Below, piece after piece: positions 35,140 through 44,064 of a DNA stretch of 64,000 bases. The stretch is from the NCBI RefSeq assembly GCF_004214935.1, contig NZ_SFCC01000020.1, positions 1 to 64,000 on the forward strand. The letters run 5' to 3'. Within the stretch, counting starts at the first letter, position 1. Each line of letters starts with the position of its first letter. The translations under genes and the position numbers were made by a program. Under the pieces are notes generated by a model. The model worked only from the letters and a program-made list of their open reading frames with translations, had not been told where the DNA came from and ran no database searches. The DNA comes from Amycolatopsis suaedae (GTDB lineage Bacteria > Actinomycetota > Actinomycetes > Mycobacteriales > Pseudonocardiaceae).

Positions 35140-35836
35140 TCGCGCCCCGGTCGCCGTCGGGCACGAGGTTGTACCCGGCGCGGTAGGCCCGGTAGATCCG
35201 GCCCGCCAGCCGGATCCGCCACACCGGCCTGCGCCGGCCGTCGGCCCGCAGGCACGCCCGCATCAGGTCGGCCAGCTCGTGGACCTCCGGCCCGCCGAGG
35301 TCGGGCACCCGCCCGGCGGGATCGCCCAGTGCCAGCTCCGCCAGCCGGTCCGCCACCTCGCCGCTGTCGACCGGCTGCACGCGGATGCCCGACGGCGCAG
35401 GCACGACGGGCAGCCGGGCGGCACCCCGGGTGAGCCCGCGGACGAGGTCGTGGAACTGGGTGGCCCGCAGGATCGTGTACGGCACCCCGGCGGTTTCCAG
35501 CCTGCGCTCGACGGCGAGCTTGGTGCGGTAGTACCCCAGCGGGATCCGGTCCACGCCGACGATCGAGACGTACACCAGGTGCGGCGCACCGGCGGCGAGC
35601 AGGTTGTCCGCCGCCTTCCGGTCCCCGCCGGTGGGGGTGCTGGCGCAGTGCACGACCGCCCGGGCGCCCCGCAACGCGTCGCCGAGGCTGTCCTCACGCA
35701 GGTCGGCGGCGATACCGGTCGCGCCGGGCGGCGCGCCGCCACGGCGACTGAGCACCCGCACCCGCTCACCCCGGTCGAGCAACGCCCCGACCACTTTCCT
35801 GCCCAGCGTTCCGGTACCCCCGGTCACCACGATCAT
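35108..35836 (-). CDS. NAD(P)-binding epimerase-like oxidoreductase (NmrA/SDR type)
   Basis: A 242-residue Rossmann protein beginning VVTGGTGTLGRKVV, with VYVSIVGVDRIPLGYYRTKLAVE (key parts VGVDRIP and YYRTKLAVE) typical of atypical SDRs of the NmrA group. It starts four bases after the ECF41 sigma factor gene. ECF41 factors are known to sit beside carboxymuconolactone decarboxylases, oxidoreductases or epimerases, which they usually control. This gene is therefore the probable target partner. Confidence 0.85.
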   Translation of the reverse strand: MIVVTGGTGTLGRKVVGALLDRGERVRVLSRRGGAPPGATGIAADLREDSLGDALRGARAVVHCASTPTGGDRKAADNLLAAGAPHLVYVSIVGVDRIPLGYYRTKLAVERRLETAGVPYTILRATQFHDLVRGLTRGAARLPVVPAPSGIRVQPVDSGEVADRLAELALGDPAGRVPDLGGPEVHELADLMRACLRADGRRRPVWRIRLAGRIYRAYRAGYNLVPDGDRGAITFQEFLARS

Positions 35837-35840
35837 GCGT

Positions 35841-36728
35841 CTAGAACTGGACAGCGCCGGTGGATGTGACAGTGGCCTGGAGGTGGGCCAGCTTGTCCGG
35901 GTTGGCGATCGCGTACAGCTCGGTGATCCGGCCGCCGGACACGGTCAGCGTGAGCATGCCGGCGTACTTCCCGGCCCGGCCCACGACCGCGGCGGTGCCG
36001 TTGACCTCCACGAACGCCAGCTCGACCGGCCCGAGCCCGGCGAAGCCACCGGCGAACAGCCGCGCCACCTTGTCCCGTCCCGCCACGGGTTTGCGAGCGG
36101 CCGTGACCTTGCCGCCACCGTCGGAACGCAGGACGACGTCCTGCGCCAGCATCCGCTCCAGCCCGGCGAGATCGCCGTCGCGTGCCGCGGCGAGGAACCG
36201 CGCCAGCAGTTCCCTGCCGTCGCCGGGGTCCGGCTCGTACCGGGGCCGCGCGTCGGCCAGGTGCTGCCGGGCCCGGCTGTGCAGCTGCCTGCTGTTGGCC
36301 TCGGACAGGTCCACGATCCCGGCGATCTCGCGGTGGCTGTAGCCGAACGCCTCCCGCAGCACGAACACCGCGCGCTCGGTGGGCGTCAGCCGTTCCAGCA
36401 GGTAGAGCAGCGCGATCGACACCGACTCGCGCTGCTCGGCGTCCTCCAGCGGGCCGAGCGCGCCGTCGCCGGTGTAGACCGGTTCGGGCAGCCACGGCCC
36501 GACGTAGGTCTCCCTGCGGGCGCGGGCCGAGGTCAGCCGGGTCAGCGACAGGTTGGTGACCACCTTGGCCAGCCAGGCCGACGGCGTCCGGATCACCGAC
36601 CGGTCGCTCTCGCTCCAGCGCAGGTAGGCGTCCTGCACGACGTCCTCGGCCTCGGCCGCCGACCCGAGCAGGCGGTAGGCCAGTCCGAACAGGCGTGGCC
36701 GCTGCTCCTCGAACTCCGTCACGCTCAC
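35841..36728 (-). CDS. sigJ: ECF41-type sigma factor with SnoaL-like C-terminal domain
   Basis: A 295-residue sigma factor. Regions 2 and 4 fill about 1-170, and a SnoaL_2-like extension fills the rest. The ECF41 hallmarks are all present: WLPEP between regions, DGGGKV, and NPDKL near the C-terminus. The extension acts as a built-in activity switch in place of an anti-sigma factor. GTG start. It is followed at four bases by an SDR gene and preceded by a TetR gene on the same strand with a 10-base gap. Confidence 0.9.
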   Translation of the reverse strand: MSVTEFEEQRPRLFGLAYRLLGSAAEAEDVVQDAYLRWSESDRSVIRTPSAWLAKVVTNLSLTRLTSARARRETYVGPWLPEPVYTGDGALGPLEDAEQRESVSIALLYLLERLTPTERAVFVLREAFGYSHREIAGIVDLSEANSRQLHSRARQHLADARPRYEPDPGDGRELLARFLAAARDGDLAGLERMLAQDVVLRSDGGGKVTAARKPVAGRDKVARLFAGGFAGLGPVELAFVEVNGTAAVVGRAGKYAGMLTLTVSGGRITELYAIANPDKLAHLQATVTSTGAVQF

Positions 36729-36738
36729 GCCGTCAGTA

Positions 36739-37440
36739 TCACTCCGGGCGGGTCCGGCTCGTGATGAGCAAGGCCACTCCGTCGAGTATGCGGTCGAGTC
36801 CGAAGTCGAGTGCGTTGTCCCGTTCGTCGTCGGCCACCGACTCCAGCGCCGCGGCCAGCACGGGCATCCGGTCCCGTCTGCCGGCCACCAGCGCCGCGAG
36901 GGTCGAGGCCAGCGCCTCCTCCGGGTGCCGGGCGGACGCGGCCTGCTGGGCGATGCCGCGGACGTGGCCGGTCAGCGTCACGGCGACGTCGAGCATCTCC
37001 GCACCACGCAGCCCGGTTCCGTCGAGCGCGGTGACGGCCACGTCGAGCCAGCCGACCTCGTTCGGGCCGACCGGACGGGCGCCGACCGTCGCGGCGATGG
37101 CCCAGGGGTGGTGCCAGAAGCGTTCGAACAGCGCGTGGGCCCAGCCTCGCAGGCGCGGCCGCCAGTCACCGTCCAGCTCGGGCGGCTCCCCGACGGCGCG
37201 ATCGACCATGAGCGCCACCAGCTCGTCCTTGCCGGGCACGTAGCGGTAGAGCGCCATCTTGGTGACGCCCAGCGAGGCGGCTACCCGCTGCATGGTCACG
37301 GCCGCCAGCCCGTCGGCGTCGGCGATCTCGACGCCGGCCCGCGCGACGGCGTCCAGCGTGAGGCCCGGACGGGGGCCGCGGCGCGGCACGGACTGCGGCT
37401 CCCACAACAGGGCGGTCGCGGCGTCGAACGAGGGTGGCAC
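36739..37440 (-). CDS. TetR-family transcriptional repressor
   Basis: A 233-residue regulator. The HTH is in AAVTMQRVAASLGVTKMALYRYVPGKDEL (key part VAASLGVTKMALYRYV), followed by a TetR_C-type ligand domain. GTG 37440 is chosen because AAGGAG lies 5 bases upstream; the frame upstream is open by chance. It is divergent from an FAD monooxygenase gene, with a 21-bp palindrome between them, and likely controls that gene and the hydrolase behind it. Confidence 0.88.
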   Translation of the reverse strand: MPPSFDAATALLWEPQSVPRRGPRPGLTLDAVARAGVEIADADGLAAVTMQRVAASLGVTKMALYRYVPGKDELVALMVDRAVGEPPELDGDWRPRLRGWAHALFERFWHHPWAIAATVGARPVGPNEVGWLDVAVTALDGTGLRGAEMLDVAVTLTGHVRGIAQQAASARHPEEALASTLAALVAGRRDRMPVLAAALESVADDERDNALDFGLDRILDGVALLITSRTRPE

Positions 37441-37448
37441 GGGACTCC

Positions 37449-37501
37449 TTGGCAGTCGGTCACAACTGTGTCTATAGTACACTGTGTCCGTCAGACACAG
37501 T
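37449..37501 (+). promoter_or_regulatory. Monooxygenase promoter and TetR operator
   Basis: TTGGCA (37449-37454) and TATAGT (37473-37478) are spaced 18 bp. Just downstream ACTGTGTC (37481-37488) and GACACAGT (37494-37501) form an exact palindrome with a 5-base centre; another ACTGTGTC lies at 37465-37472. Repressor bound here would block transcription start. Confidence 0.65.
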
Positions 37502-37516
37502 TTTGAAGGAGCGATC

Positions 37517-38710
37517 ATGACGTTGAGCGGTTTCAGAGTTCTCGTGTCGGGCGCCGGCGTGGCCGGCCCGGCAGTGGCCTACTGGCTCAGCCACTTCGGA
37601 GCGGAAGTCACCGTGGTGGAGTCCGCACCCGCGCTGCGGACCAGCGGGTTCGCCGTCGACTTCCGCGGCCCCACCCACCTGGGCGTGCTGCGCCGGATGG
37701 GGGTGCTCGACGAACTGCGGGCGCTGGCGACCGGCGGTGGCGCGATCACCGCCGTCGACGAGCGGGACCGGGAGATCTTCACGCTCCCGGCGGAGTTCGC
37801 CGGTGGCGAGATCGAGGTGCTGCGGCGCGACCTGTCCCGGGTCCTGCACGACCGTGCGGCCGACCGGGTGGAGTACCTGTTCGGCGAGCGGATCACCGGG
37901 CTGACCGAGACCGCGGACGGCGTACGAGCCGACCTCGCAGGCGGGGCGTCCCGCACGGTCGACCTGGTGGTCGGCGCCGACGGCCTGCACTCGGGCGTGC
38001 GGCGGCTGACGTTCGGGCCGGAGCGGGACTTCGTCCGCCATCTCGGGCATTACCTGGCCAGCTGGCACGTGCCTGCCGATCCGCGGTTCGATGACGTCTC
38101 CCGGCAGTACGCCGTCCCCGGACGGATGGCGAGTGTCGGCCTCGACGGTCCCGACCGGGCACTGGCGCTGGTCGTGTTCGCCGCGCCGCCGGTCGAGGCC
38201 GACTGGCACGACACCGGATGGCAACGGGAGATGATCACGCGCGAACTGGGCGGGATGGGCTGGCACGTACCCCAGCTGCTCGAATCACTGCCCGCCGCCG
38301 AGGAGCTGTACTTCGACTCCGTCAGCCGCGTCACCGCGCCCCGGTGGACGTCGGGCCGGGTCGCACTGCTCGGCGACGCGGCGTGGGGCGTGACGCTCGG
38401 CGGGATGGGCGTCGGCACCGCCGTCGTCGGCGCGTACGTCCTCGCGGGCGAACTGGCCACCGCCCGCGGTGACCACCGCGTCGCACTGGCCGCCTACGAG
38501 CGGCGCATGCGCCCGTACGCGGGCCGCTGGCAGCGCGGCGCGAACCCCGGCCAGTTCCTCGCGCCGACGACGGCCACCCGCCTGCGGATCCGCAACGCCC
38601 TGTTCGCGAACCGCATGGTGCGCAAGCTGATGATCACGGCGACCGGCAAACTCGCCACCGACACCGCACTGCCGGACTACCCGCTTGCCGCGTGCGAAAC
38701 GCACGCATAA
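37517..38710 (+). CDS. FAD-dependent monooxygenase (PHBH/TetX-like)
   Basis: A 397-residue flavoprotein hydroxylase. FAD binding is shown by VLVSGAGVAGPAVAYWL (GxGxxG), DLVVGADGLHSGVR and VALLGDAAWGVTLGGMG. It would use NAD(P)H and O2 to hydroxylate a small aromatic or a drug. GAAGGAG precedes the ATG. Control by the divergent TetR protein, and a hydrolase 10 bp downstream, suggest a small detoxification or tailoring operon. Substrate unknown. Confidence 0.87.
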   Translation: MTLSGFRVLVSGAGVAGPAVAYWLSHFGAEVTVVESAPALRTSGFAVDFRGPTHLGVLRRMGVLDELRALATGGGAITAVDERDREIFTLPAEFAGGEIEVLRRDLSRVLHDRAADRVEYLFGERITGLTETADGVRADLAGGASRTVDLVVGADGLHSGVRRLTFGPERDFVRHLGHYLASWHVPADPRFDDVSRQYAVPGRMASVGLDGPDRALALVVFAAPPVEADWHDTGWQREMITRELGGMGWHVPQLLESLPAAEELYFDSVSRVTAPRWTSGRVALLGDAAWGVTLGGMGVGTAVVGAYVLAGELATARGDHRVALAAYERRMRPYAGRWQRGANPGQFLAPTTATRLRIRNALFANRMVRKLMITATGKLATDTALPDYPLAACETHA

Positions 38711-38720
38711 TGTGTGCGTT

Positions 38721-39389
38721 ATGCACACTTTTGCGTTGATCCACGCTCGCTGGCACGGCGCCTGGTGCTGGGAGGACGTCGCCACCCGGCTGCGGCAGGC
38801 GGGCGACGACGTCCTCGTCCCCGACCGCGCGGGGTACGACGCACTCCGCGATCTGATCGCCGCGCAGCCGGAACCGGTGGTGCTCGTCGGGCACAGCTCG
38901 TCCGGCATGACCATCTCCGCGCTGGCCGAGGAGCTGCCGCGGCAGGTCAGCTTGCTGGTCTACGTGTCGGCCTTCCTGCTCCCGGCCGGCCTGGCCCCGC
39001 CCGACGTGATGCGCGACGACCCGGACTCGATCCTGGCCGAGCACATCGTCGTCGACCCGGCGTCGGCGACAATGACGGTGTCCGAGCCGGAGAAAGTGCT
39101 TTTCGGCGAATGCGAGCCGGAGCGGGCACGGTGGGCCGCCGCCCGGCTCGCCCCCGAGCCGCTCACGCCGCCGCCGGTGCCCGCGGTGCGTGGCGACTTC
39201 GGCGGTGTGCCGCGGGTGTACGTCGAGTGCCTGCGGGACCGGGCGCTCGGCCCGGCCACGCAGCGGCGCATGTACACCCGGCTGCCCTGCCGGCACGTCT
39301 ACGAACTGCCCGCCGACCACTCGCCGTTTCTGTCCACACCGGACGCATTGACCAGGCACCTGCGTGACGCGGCGGCGCGAGCCAGCTAG
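38721..39389 (+). CDS. Alpha/beta hydrolase
   Basis: A 222-residue esterase-like hydrolase. The nucleophile elbow is VGHSSSG, with an oxyanion HARWHGAWCW at the N-terminus and PADHSPF as the His region. It is similar in layout to plant-type methylesterase/hydroxynitrile lyase proteins. No ribosome-binding site is visible; a small inverted repeat (AACGCAC 38698-38704, GTGCGTT 38714-38720) spans the 10-bp gap to the monooxygenase gene. The stop codon shares CTAG (39386-39389) with the convergent gene. Confidence 0.82.
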   Translation: MHTFALIHARWHGAWCWEDVATRLRQAGDDVLVPDRAGYDALRDLIAAQPEPVVLVGHSSSGMTISALAEELPRQVSLLVYVSAFLLPAGLAPPDVMRDDPDSILAEHIVVDPASATMTVSEPEKVLFGECEPERARWAAARLAPEPLTPPPVPAVRGDFGGVPRVYVECLRDRALGPATQRRMYTRLPCRHVYELPADHSPFLSTPDALTRHLRDAAARAS

Positions 39390-40360
39390 CCCGGATGCTC
39401 GAATGCGAGCAGCGAGCCCTTCGTCACCACGAGCAGCCCGGACGGCTCGAGGCCGTGCAGGGCCCTGATCCGCCGCCCCACCACGACACGGTCGCCGATC
39501 CGCCCCTGAGGACTCAGGCGGAGCAGGGCTCCGTTGGTCTCGGCGACCACGTATCCGCCACCGGCGGGGACGACCGAGCCGACAAGTTGCCTGCCGGGGT
39601 CGACCCTGCCCCGCGTGCGCCCGTCCGACGGGTTCACCAGCGTGTACCCACTACGGCGGTCCCACAGCCACAGCAATCCGCCGAGGTATTCCATGGTGAC
39701 CGCCGGGAGATCGGCCTCGACGACCAGCTCCGCCGTCCCGGCGGACGGCACGAGCCGGGCGATCGAACGACTGCCACACCGCACCAGCACACCACCGGCC
39801 TCGTCCGCGACGAACGCGGTCTCGTGGTCACCGAGTGGCGACGGCAGGCTCCACGTGGTCAGCGGCCTGCCGTCGCGCCGGTCCAGCAACCGCAAGACGC
39901 GGTCGCCGGGCCGGCCGGTCAGCAGGCCCGCCCCCACCTGCATCGGCCGCACGATGTGCTCGCGAAGGTCTGCTTCCCACCGAAGCCTGCCGGTGCCGAG
40001 GTCCAGCGCACGCAGCGGGGTGTAGCCCCGCCAGCCGCCGACGAACACCACGTCATCGGCCACCACGAGATGTCCGACGAAGCCGTACGGTCCGGCCGTC
40101 CAGACGCGATCACCGGAGTCGAGGTCCAGGCACAGCACCAGGCCGGTGTTCTGCGGAAGGAGCAGACACCGCCGTCCGGTGATCACCACCGCGCGCGGCC
40201 AGGTACCGACGGGAACGTCCCAGCGCACCGAGCCGTCCGCCGGATCCAGGCTGACCAGGCGGGTGTTTCGTTCGTGGACGACAAGGTGCCCCGGCGCCAG
40301 GGCGAGCGCCGACGACGCACCGGCCTGGTGCAGTCGCCGTTCCCACCTGACACCGCTCAC
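39386..40360 (-). CDS. Cytoplasmic PQQ-like beta-propeller protein
   Basis: A 324-residue repeat protein with recurring blades such as LVSLDPADGSVRWDVPVG, LCLDLDSGDRVWTAGP and LRALDLGTGRLRWEADL. It has no signal peptide and no quinone-binding enzyme motif, so it is a scaffold or sensor rather than a dehydrogenase. GTG start. Function unknown; no operon partner except nrdJ 45 bp upstream on the same strand. Confidence 0.72.
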   Translation of the reverse strand: MSGVRWERRLHQAGASSALALAPGHLVVHERNTRLVSLDPADGSVRWDVPVGTWPRAVVITGRRCLLLPQNTGLVLCLDLDSGDRVWTAGPYGFVGHLVVADDVVFVGGWRGYTPLRALDLGTGRLRWEADLREHIVRPMQVGAGLLTGRPGDRVLRLLDRRDGRPLTTWSLPSPLGDHETAFVADEAGGVLVRCGSRSIARLVPSAGTAELVVEADLPAVTMEYLGGLLWLWDRRSGYTLVNPSDGRTRGRVDPGRQLVGSVVPAGGGYVVAETNGALLRLSPQGRIGDRVVVGRRIRALHGLEPSGLLVVTKGSLLAFEHPG

Positions 40361-40404
40361 GGACAGAGTCCAGCAGCGGTCCCCCTACCGGGCAAGCGAT
40401 TTCG

Positions 40405-43400
40405 TCAGCTGCAGCCGGAGGTTGATCCGCAGCCCTCGCAGACGTAACACGACCCGGCGGGCCGCATCTTCGTGCCGCACGTCATGCACAGTGGCGCGTC
40501 GGCGGCCTTGCCCAGGTGCAGCTCCATCAGTTCGGCGCTGGACTGGACCTGCGGCTCGGTCTCCCGCTCCCGCTGCGCGTGGACCCCGCCCCGCAGGTCT
40601 TCCAGGTCGACCCGGTCCGGTTCGGTGCCCGACACCTGCTCGGTCCGTTCCTCGGCCGTGAAGATGCCCAGCTGGGCCCGCTTCTCGTAGGGCAGGTAGT
40701 CCAGCGCGAGCCTGCGGAACAGGTAGTCGAGGACGCTCGTGGCGATCCGGATGTCCGGGTCGTCGGTCATGCCCGCCGGTTCGAACCGCAGGTTGGAGAA
40801 CTTGGAGATGTAGAACTCCAGTGGAATGCCGTACTGCAGACCGACCGAGATCGACATCGAGAAGGCGTCCATCACGCCGGCCAGCGTCGAGCCCTGCTTG
40901 CCGAGCTTGATAAAGATCTCGCCGAGGCCGTCGTCGGGATAGGACCCCGCGTGCAGGTAACCTTCCGCGCCGCCGACGGTGAACGACACCGTCTGACTCG
41001 GGCGCTTCTTCGGCAACCGCTTGCGGACCGGCCGGTACTCCACCGGCGTGTCCACAGTGGATGATTCCTCTGTGGACTTGTTCGCCGTGGACAGTGGCTG
41101 GCCGACCTTGCAGTTGTCGCGGTAGATCGCCAGTGCCTTCAGTCCGAGCTTCCAGCCCTGGAAGTAGATCTCCTCGATGTCGCCGACGGTCGCCGATTCC
41201 GGCATGTTGACGGTCTTGGAGATGGCGCCGGAGATGAACGGCTGTACCGCCGCCATCATGCGCACGTGCCCCATGGGTGCGATCGACCGCTCGCCGACCG
41301 CGCAGTCGAACACCTCGTAGTGCTCGGGCCGCAGCCCGGGGGCGTCGACCACGTGCCCGTGCTGCGCGATGTACTCGACGATCGCCTCGATCTGCTCCCC
41401 CTGGTAGCCGAGGACACCCAGCGCCCTCGGCACCGTCCGGTTCACGATCTGCATCGAACCGCCACCGACGAGCTTCTTGAACTTCACCAGCGAGAAGTCC
41501 GGCTCGATGCCGGTGGTGTCACAGTCCAGCATGAAGCTGATGGTGCCCGTCGGCGCGAGCACGCTCGCCTGCGCGTTGCGCCAGCCGTGCCGGGTGCCGA
41601 GTTCGATACCGCGGCGCCACTCCCGCGAGGCGCGCTCGCGCACCGCCACGTCGTTGTGATGCAGCGTCGAGATCAGCTCGCTGGCGGCCGCGTGCTTGCG
41701 CATCACCCTGGTGTGCGGCTCGGCATTGCGGGCGTAGCCCTCGTACGGGCCGACGACGGCCGCCAGCTCGGCGGAACGCCGGTAGGACACGGCGGTCATC
41801 AGCGACGTGATCGCGGCGGCCAGCGCCCGCCCGCCGTCGGAGTCGTAGGCCAGTCCCATCGCCATCAGCAACGCGCCGAGGTTGGCGTAGCCGATGCCGA
41901 GCTGGCGGAACCGCCGGGTGGTGTCGCCGATCGCCTCGGTCGGGAAGTCGGCGAAGCAGATGGAGATGTCCATCGCCGTGATGACGAACTCCACCGCGCG
42001 GACGAACCGGTCGATGTCGAACGTGCCGTCGTCGCCGAGGAACTTCAGCAGGTTCAGCGACGCGAGGTTGCAGCTGGAGTTGTCCAGGTGCATGTACTCG
42101 CTGCACGGATTGGACGCGGTGATCCGGCCCGACTCCGGGCAGGTGTGCCAGTCGTTGATCGTGCCGTCGTACTGGATGCCGGGGTCGGCGCATTCCCATG
42201 CGGCCTGGGCCATCGACCGGAACAGCGGCTCGGCGTCGACCTCGTCGATCACCTCGCCGGTCAGCCGCGCCCGCAGCCCGAACCGCCCCTTCGTCTCGAC
42301 CGCGCGCATGAACTCGTCCGACACGCGGACGGAGTTGTTGGCGTTCTGGTACTGCACCGACGAGATGTCGTTGCCACCGAGGTCCATGTCGAACCCGGCG
42401 TCACGCAGCACCCGGATCTTGTTCTCCTCGTCGGCCTTCGTGCGGACGAACTCCGCGATGTCGGGGTGGTCGACGTCGAGCACGACCATCTTGGCGGCCC
42501 GCCGTGTGGCACCACCGGACTTGATGGTGCCGGCCGAGGCGTCGGCGCCGCGCATGAACGACACCGGCCCGGACGCGGTCCCGCCGGACGACAGCAGCTC
42601 CTTCGACGACCGGATGCGGGACAGGTTCAGGCCCGCTCCCGAGCCGCCTTTGAAGATCAGCCCTTCCTCGCGGTACCAGTTGAGGATCGACTCCATGGTG
42701 TCGTCCACGGAAAGGATGAAACAGTTGTGCACGCGCAAGTTGCCCGAGAGATACTCGCCGGACTCCGTCTGGATGTCGTAGACCGGCTGGATTCCCCGGC
42801 TCTCGATGGCGGAGATGGTCAGCCTCTTGACGGGCTTCGCCGCGCGGCCCGGCAGGTCGAACGACGCTTCCAGTTTGGCCGCCTTGACCGGATCTAGAAA
42901 GCCGATCGAGTCGGCGAAGATCCTGCGGTCGCCGGCGTTCTGGATGCGGATGCCCCACAGGTCGTGCCGGTTCGCACGCTGGTCCGGCTTGTGCGCGACC
43001 CTGGCGAAGATGCCGAACCTGGCGAGCAGAGTCTGCAGGCCCCGCACCAGTTTCTCGCTGATCATGTCGAGAGCGACCAGCGTCGACCGCTCCCTGGCGG
43101 AGACGTAGCCTTCCGCCTGGAAGACGCTGCGGAGGTAGGCGGCCACGACCGGCAACGGTGCCGTGTACAGCGACTCGGGGACCTCCATGTCGGTGCCCCC
43201 GGCGAATCCGTCGGACAACTTCCCACCAGCCAGCGCGGCCTCGGCAACCTCACGCCGGTCGATCTCGCCGTCGCCGTACGACGTGGTGCGATGCCACTCG
43301 AGTACGTCGCCCACCCGCAGCTCACCGGCGGGGACGAAACGGCCCGTTCCGGTGCTGCTGGACCGCCACACCAGATGATCGGCGGTGACGTCGAGAACGT

Positions 43401-44037
43401 GGCCCGCCTTGGTGCGGATCCGCAGCACCTCCTTCTCACCGTTGGCCTTCGTGGCGACCACCTTCGTCAGGCCGCGCGCGTCGTACACCTTCGTGCCGAC
43501 CGCGTCGCTGTCCACCAGCCGGCCGATCGGGACCGCACCCGCCGGAGTGCTCACCAGCGCGTCGTACGGCTGGCATGCCGAGACCTGCTGCTTGGACGGC
43601 GTTCCGACGTTGAACCAGACCGGCGAGTTGAAGCTGAACACCTGGTGCAGCAGCATCCAGGTGAGTTCGTGCTCGAAGATCTCGGCCTCGGCGGGGCCCG
43701 CGAAGTAGCCGTGCTCGGCACCGGCTCGGACGTAGGTCCCGACCACCCGGTCGATGAGCTGGCGCAGGCTGTGCTCGCGCTGCGGCGTGCCCAGGGCGCC
43801 GCGGAAGTACTTGCTGGTGACGATGTTGGTGGCGTTCGCCGACCAGAACTCGGGGAACTCGACGCCCCGCTGCTCGAAGTTGACCGTGCCGTCGCGCCAG
43901 TTGGTCATGACGACGTCGCGCTGTTCCCAGCTCACCTCGTCGTAGGGGTGTGTGCCCTCGGTGGTGAACACCCGGCGCACCTCGAACCCGCCGCGCTGCT
44001 CCTGCGACGTACCGCCGGCTCCCACGGTGTCGGTCAT
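40405..44037 (-). CDS. nrdJ: B12-dependent ribonucleotide reductase with in-frame intein
   Basis: A 1210-residue precursor of class II ribonucleotide reductase, which makes deoxynucleotides using adenosylcobalamin. Without the intein (residues 155-438) the enzyme is 926 residues, normal for actinobacteria. The glycyl-radical-fold core has SNPCSEYMHLDNSSCNLAS with the probable thiyl and second redox cysteines. The C-terminus ends in a CxxC zinc-like region (CMTCGTKMRPAGSCYVCEGC). Cys439, directly after the intein, lies in VSA-CFILS and probably is the first redox cysteine. nrdR is 27 bp upstream on the same strand. Confidence 0.95.
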   Translation of the reverse strand: MTDTVGAGGTSQEQRGGFEVRRVFTTEGTHPYDEVSWEQRDVVMTNWRDGTVNFEQRGVEFPEFWSANATNIVTSKYFRGALGTPQREHSLRQLIDRVVGTYVRAGAEHGYFAGPAEAEIFEHELTWMLLHQVFSFNSPVWFNVGTPSKQQVSACQPYDALVSTPAGAVPIGRLVDSDAVGTKVYDARGLTKVVATKANGEKEVLRIRTKAGHVLDVTADHLVWRSSSTGTGRFVPAGELRVGDVLEWHRTTSYGDGEIDRREVAEAALAGGKLSDGFAGGTDMEVPESLYTAPLPVVAAYLRSVFQAEGYVSARERSTLVALDMISEKLVRGLQTLLARFGIFARVAHKPDQRANRHDLWGIRIQNAGDRRIFADSIGFLDPVKAAKLEASFDLPGRAAKPVKRLTISAIESRGIQPVYDIQTESGEYLSGNLRVHNCFILSVDDTMESILNWYREEGLIFKGGSGAGLNLSRIRSSKELLSSGGTASGPVSFMRGADASAGTIKSGGATRRAAKMVVLDVDHPDIAEFVRTKADEENKIRVLRDAGFDMDLGGNDISSVQYQNANNSVRVSDEFMRAVETKGRFGLRARLTGEVIDEVDAEPLFRSMAQAAWECADPGIQYDGTINDWHTCPESGRITASNPCSEYMHLDNSSCNLASLNLLKFLGDDGTFDIDRFVRAVEFVITAMDISICFADFPTEAIGDTTRRFRQLGIGYANLGALLMAMGLAYDSDGGRALAAAITSLMTAVSYRRSAELAAVVGPYEGYARNAEPHTRVMRKHAAASELISTLHHNDVAVRERASREWRRGIELGTRHGWRNAQASVLAPTGTISFMLDCDTTGIEPDFSLVKFKKLVGGGSMQIVNRTVPRALGVLGYQGEQIEAIVEYIAQHGHVVDAPGLRPEHYEVFDCAVGERSIAPMGHVRMMAAVQPFISGAISKTVNMPESATVGDIEEIYFQGWKLGLKALAIYRDNCKVGQPLSTANKSTEESSTVDTPVEYRPVRKRLPKKRPSQTVSFTVGGAEGYLHAGSYPDDGLGEIFIKLGKQGSTLAGVMDAFSMSISVGLQYGIPLEFYISKFSNLRFEPAGMTDDPDIRIATSVLDYLFRRLALDYLPYEKRAQLGIFTAEERTEQVSGTEPDRVDLEDLRGGVHAQRERETEPQVQSSAELMELHLGKAADAPLCMTCGTKMRPAGSCYVCEGCGSTSGCS
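42724..43575 (-). other. Intein within NrdJ
   Basis: Residues 155-438 of the precursor (284 aa) form an intein. Block A starts with Cys155 (CQPYDALVSTPAG). Block B has TADHLVW. Block F/G reads PVYDIQTESGEYL then NLRVHN, with penultimate His437 and terminal Asn438; Cys439 is the +1 residue. AAYLRSVFQAEGYVS looks like a single degenerate LAGLIDADG motif, so homing activity is probably lost. All residues needed for splicing appear present. Confidence 0.93.
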
Positions 44038-44064
44038 GGGACTTCCCCTCCGGCGGGAGGCGAC

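Noticed and set aside
44038..44064. B12 riboswitch before nrdJ
   Set aside because: The gap to nrdR is only 27 bp, too short, and no cobalamin-box sequence is seen upstream of nrdR either.
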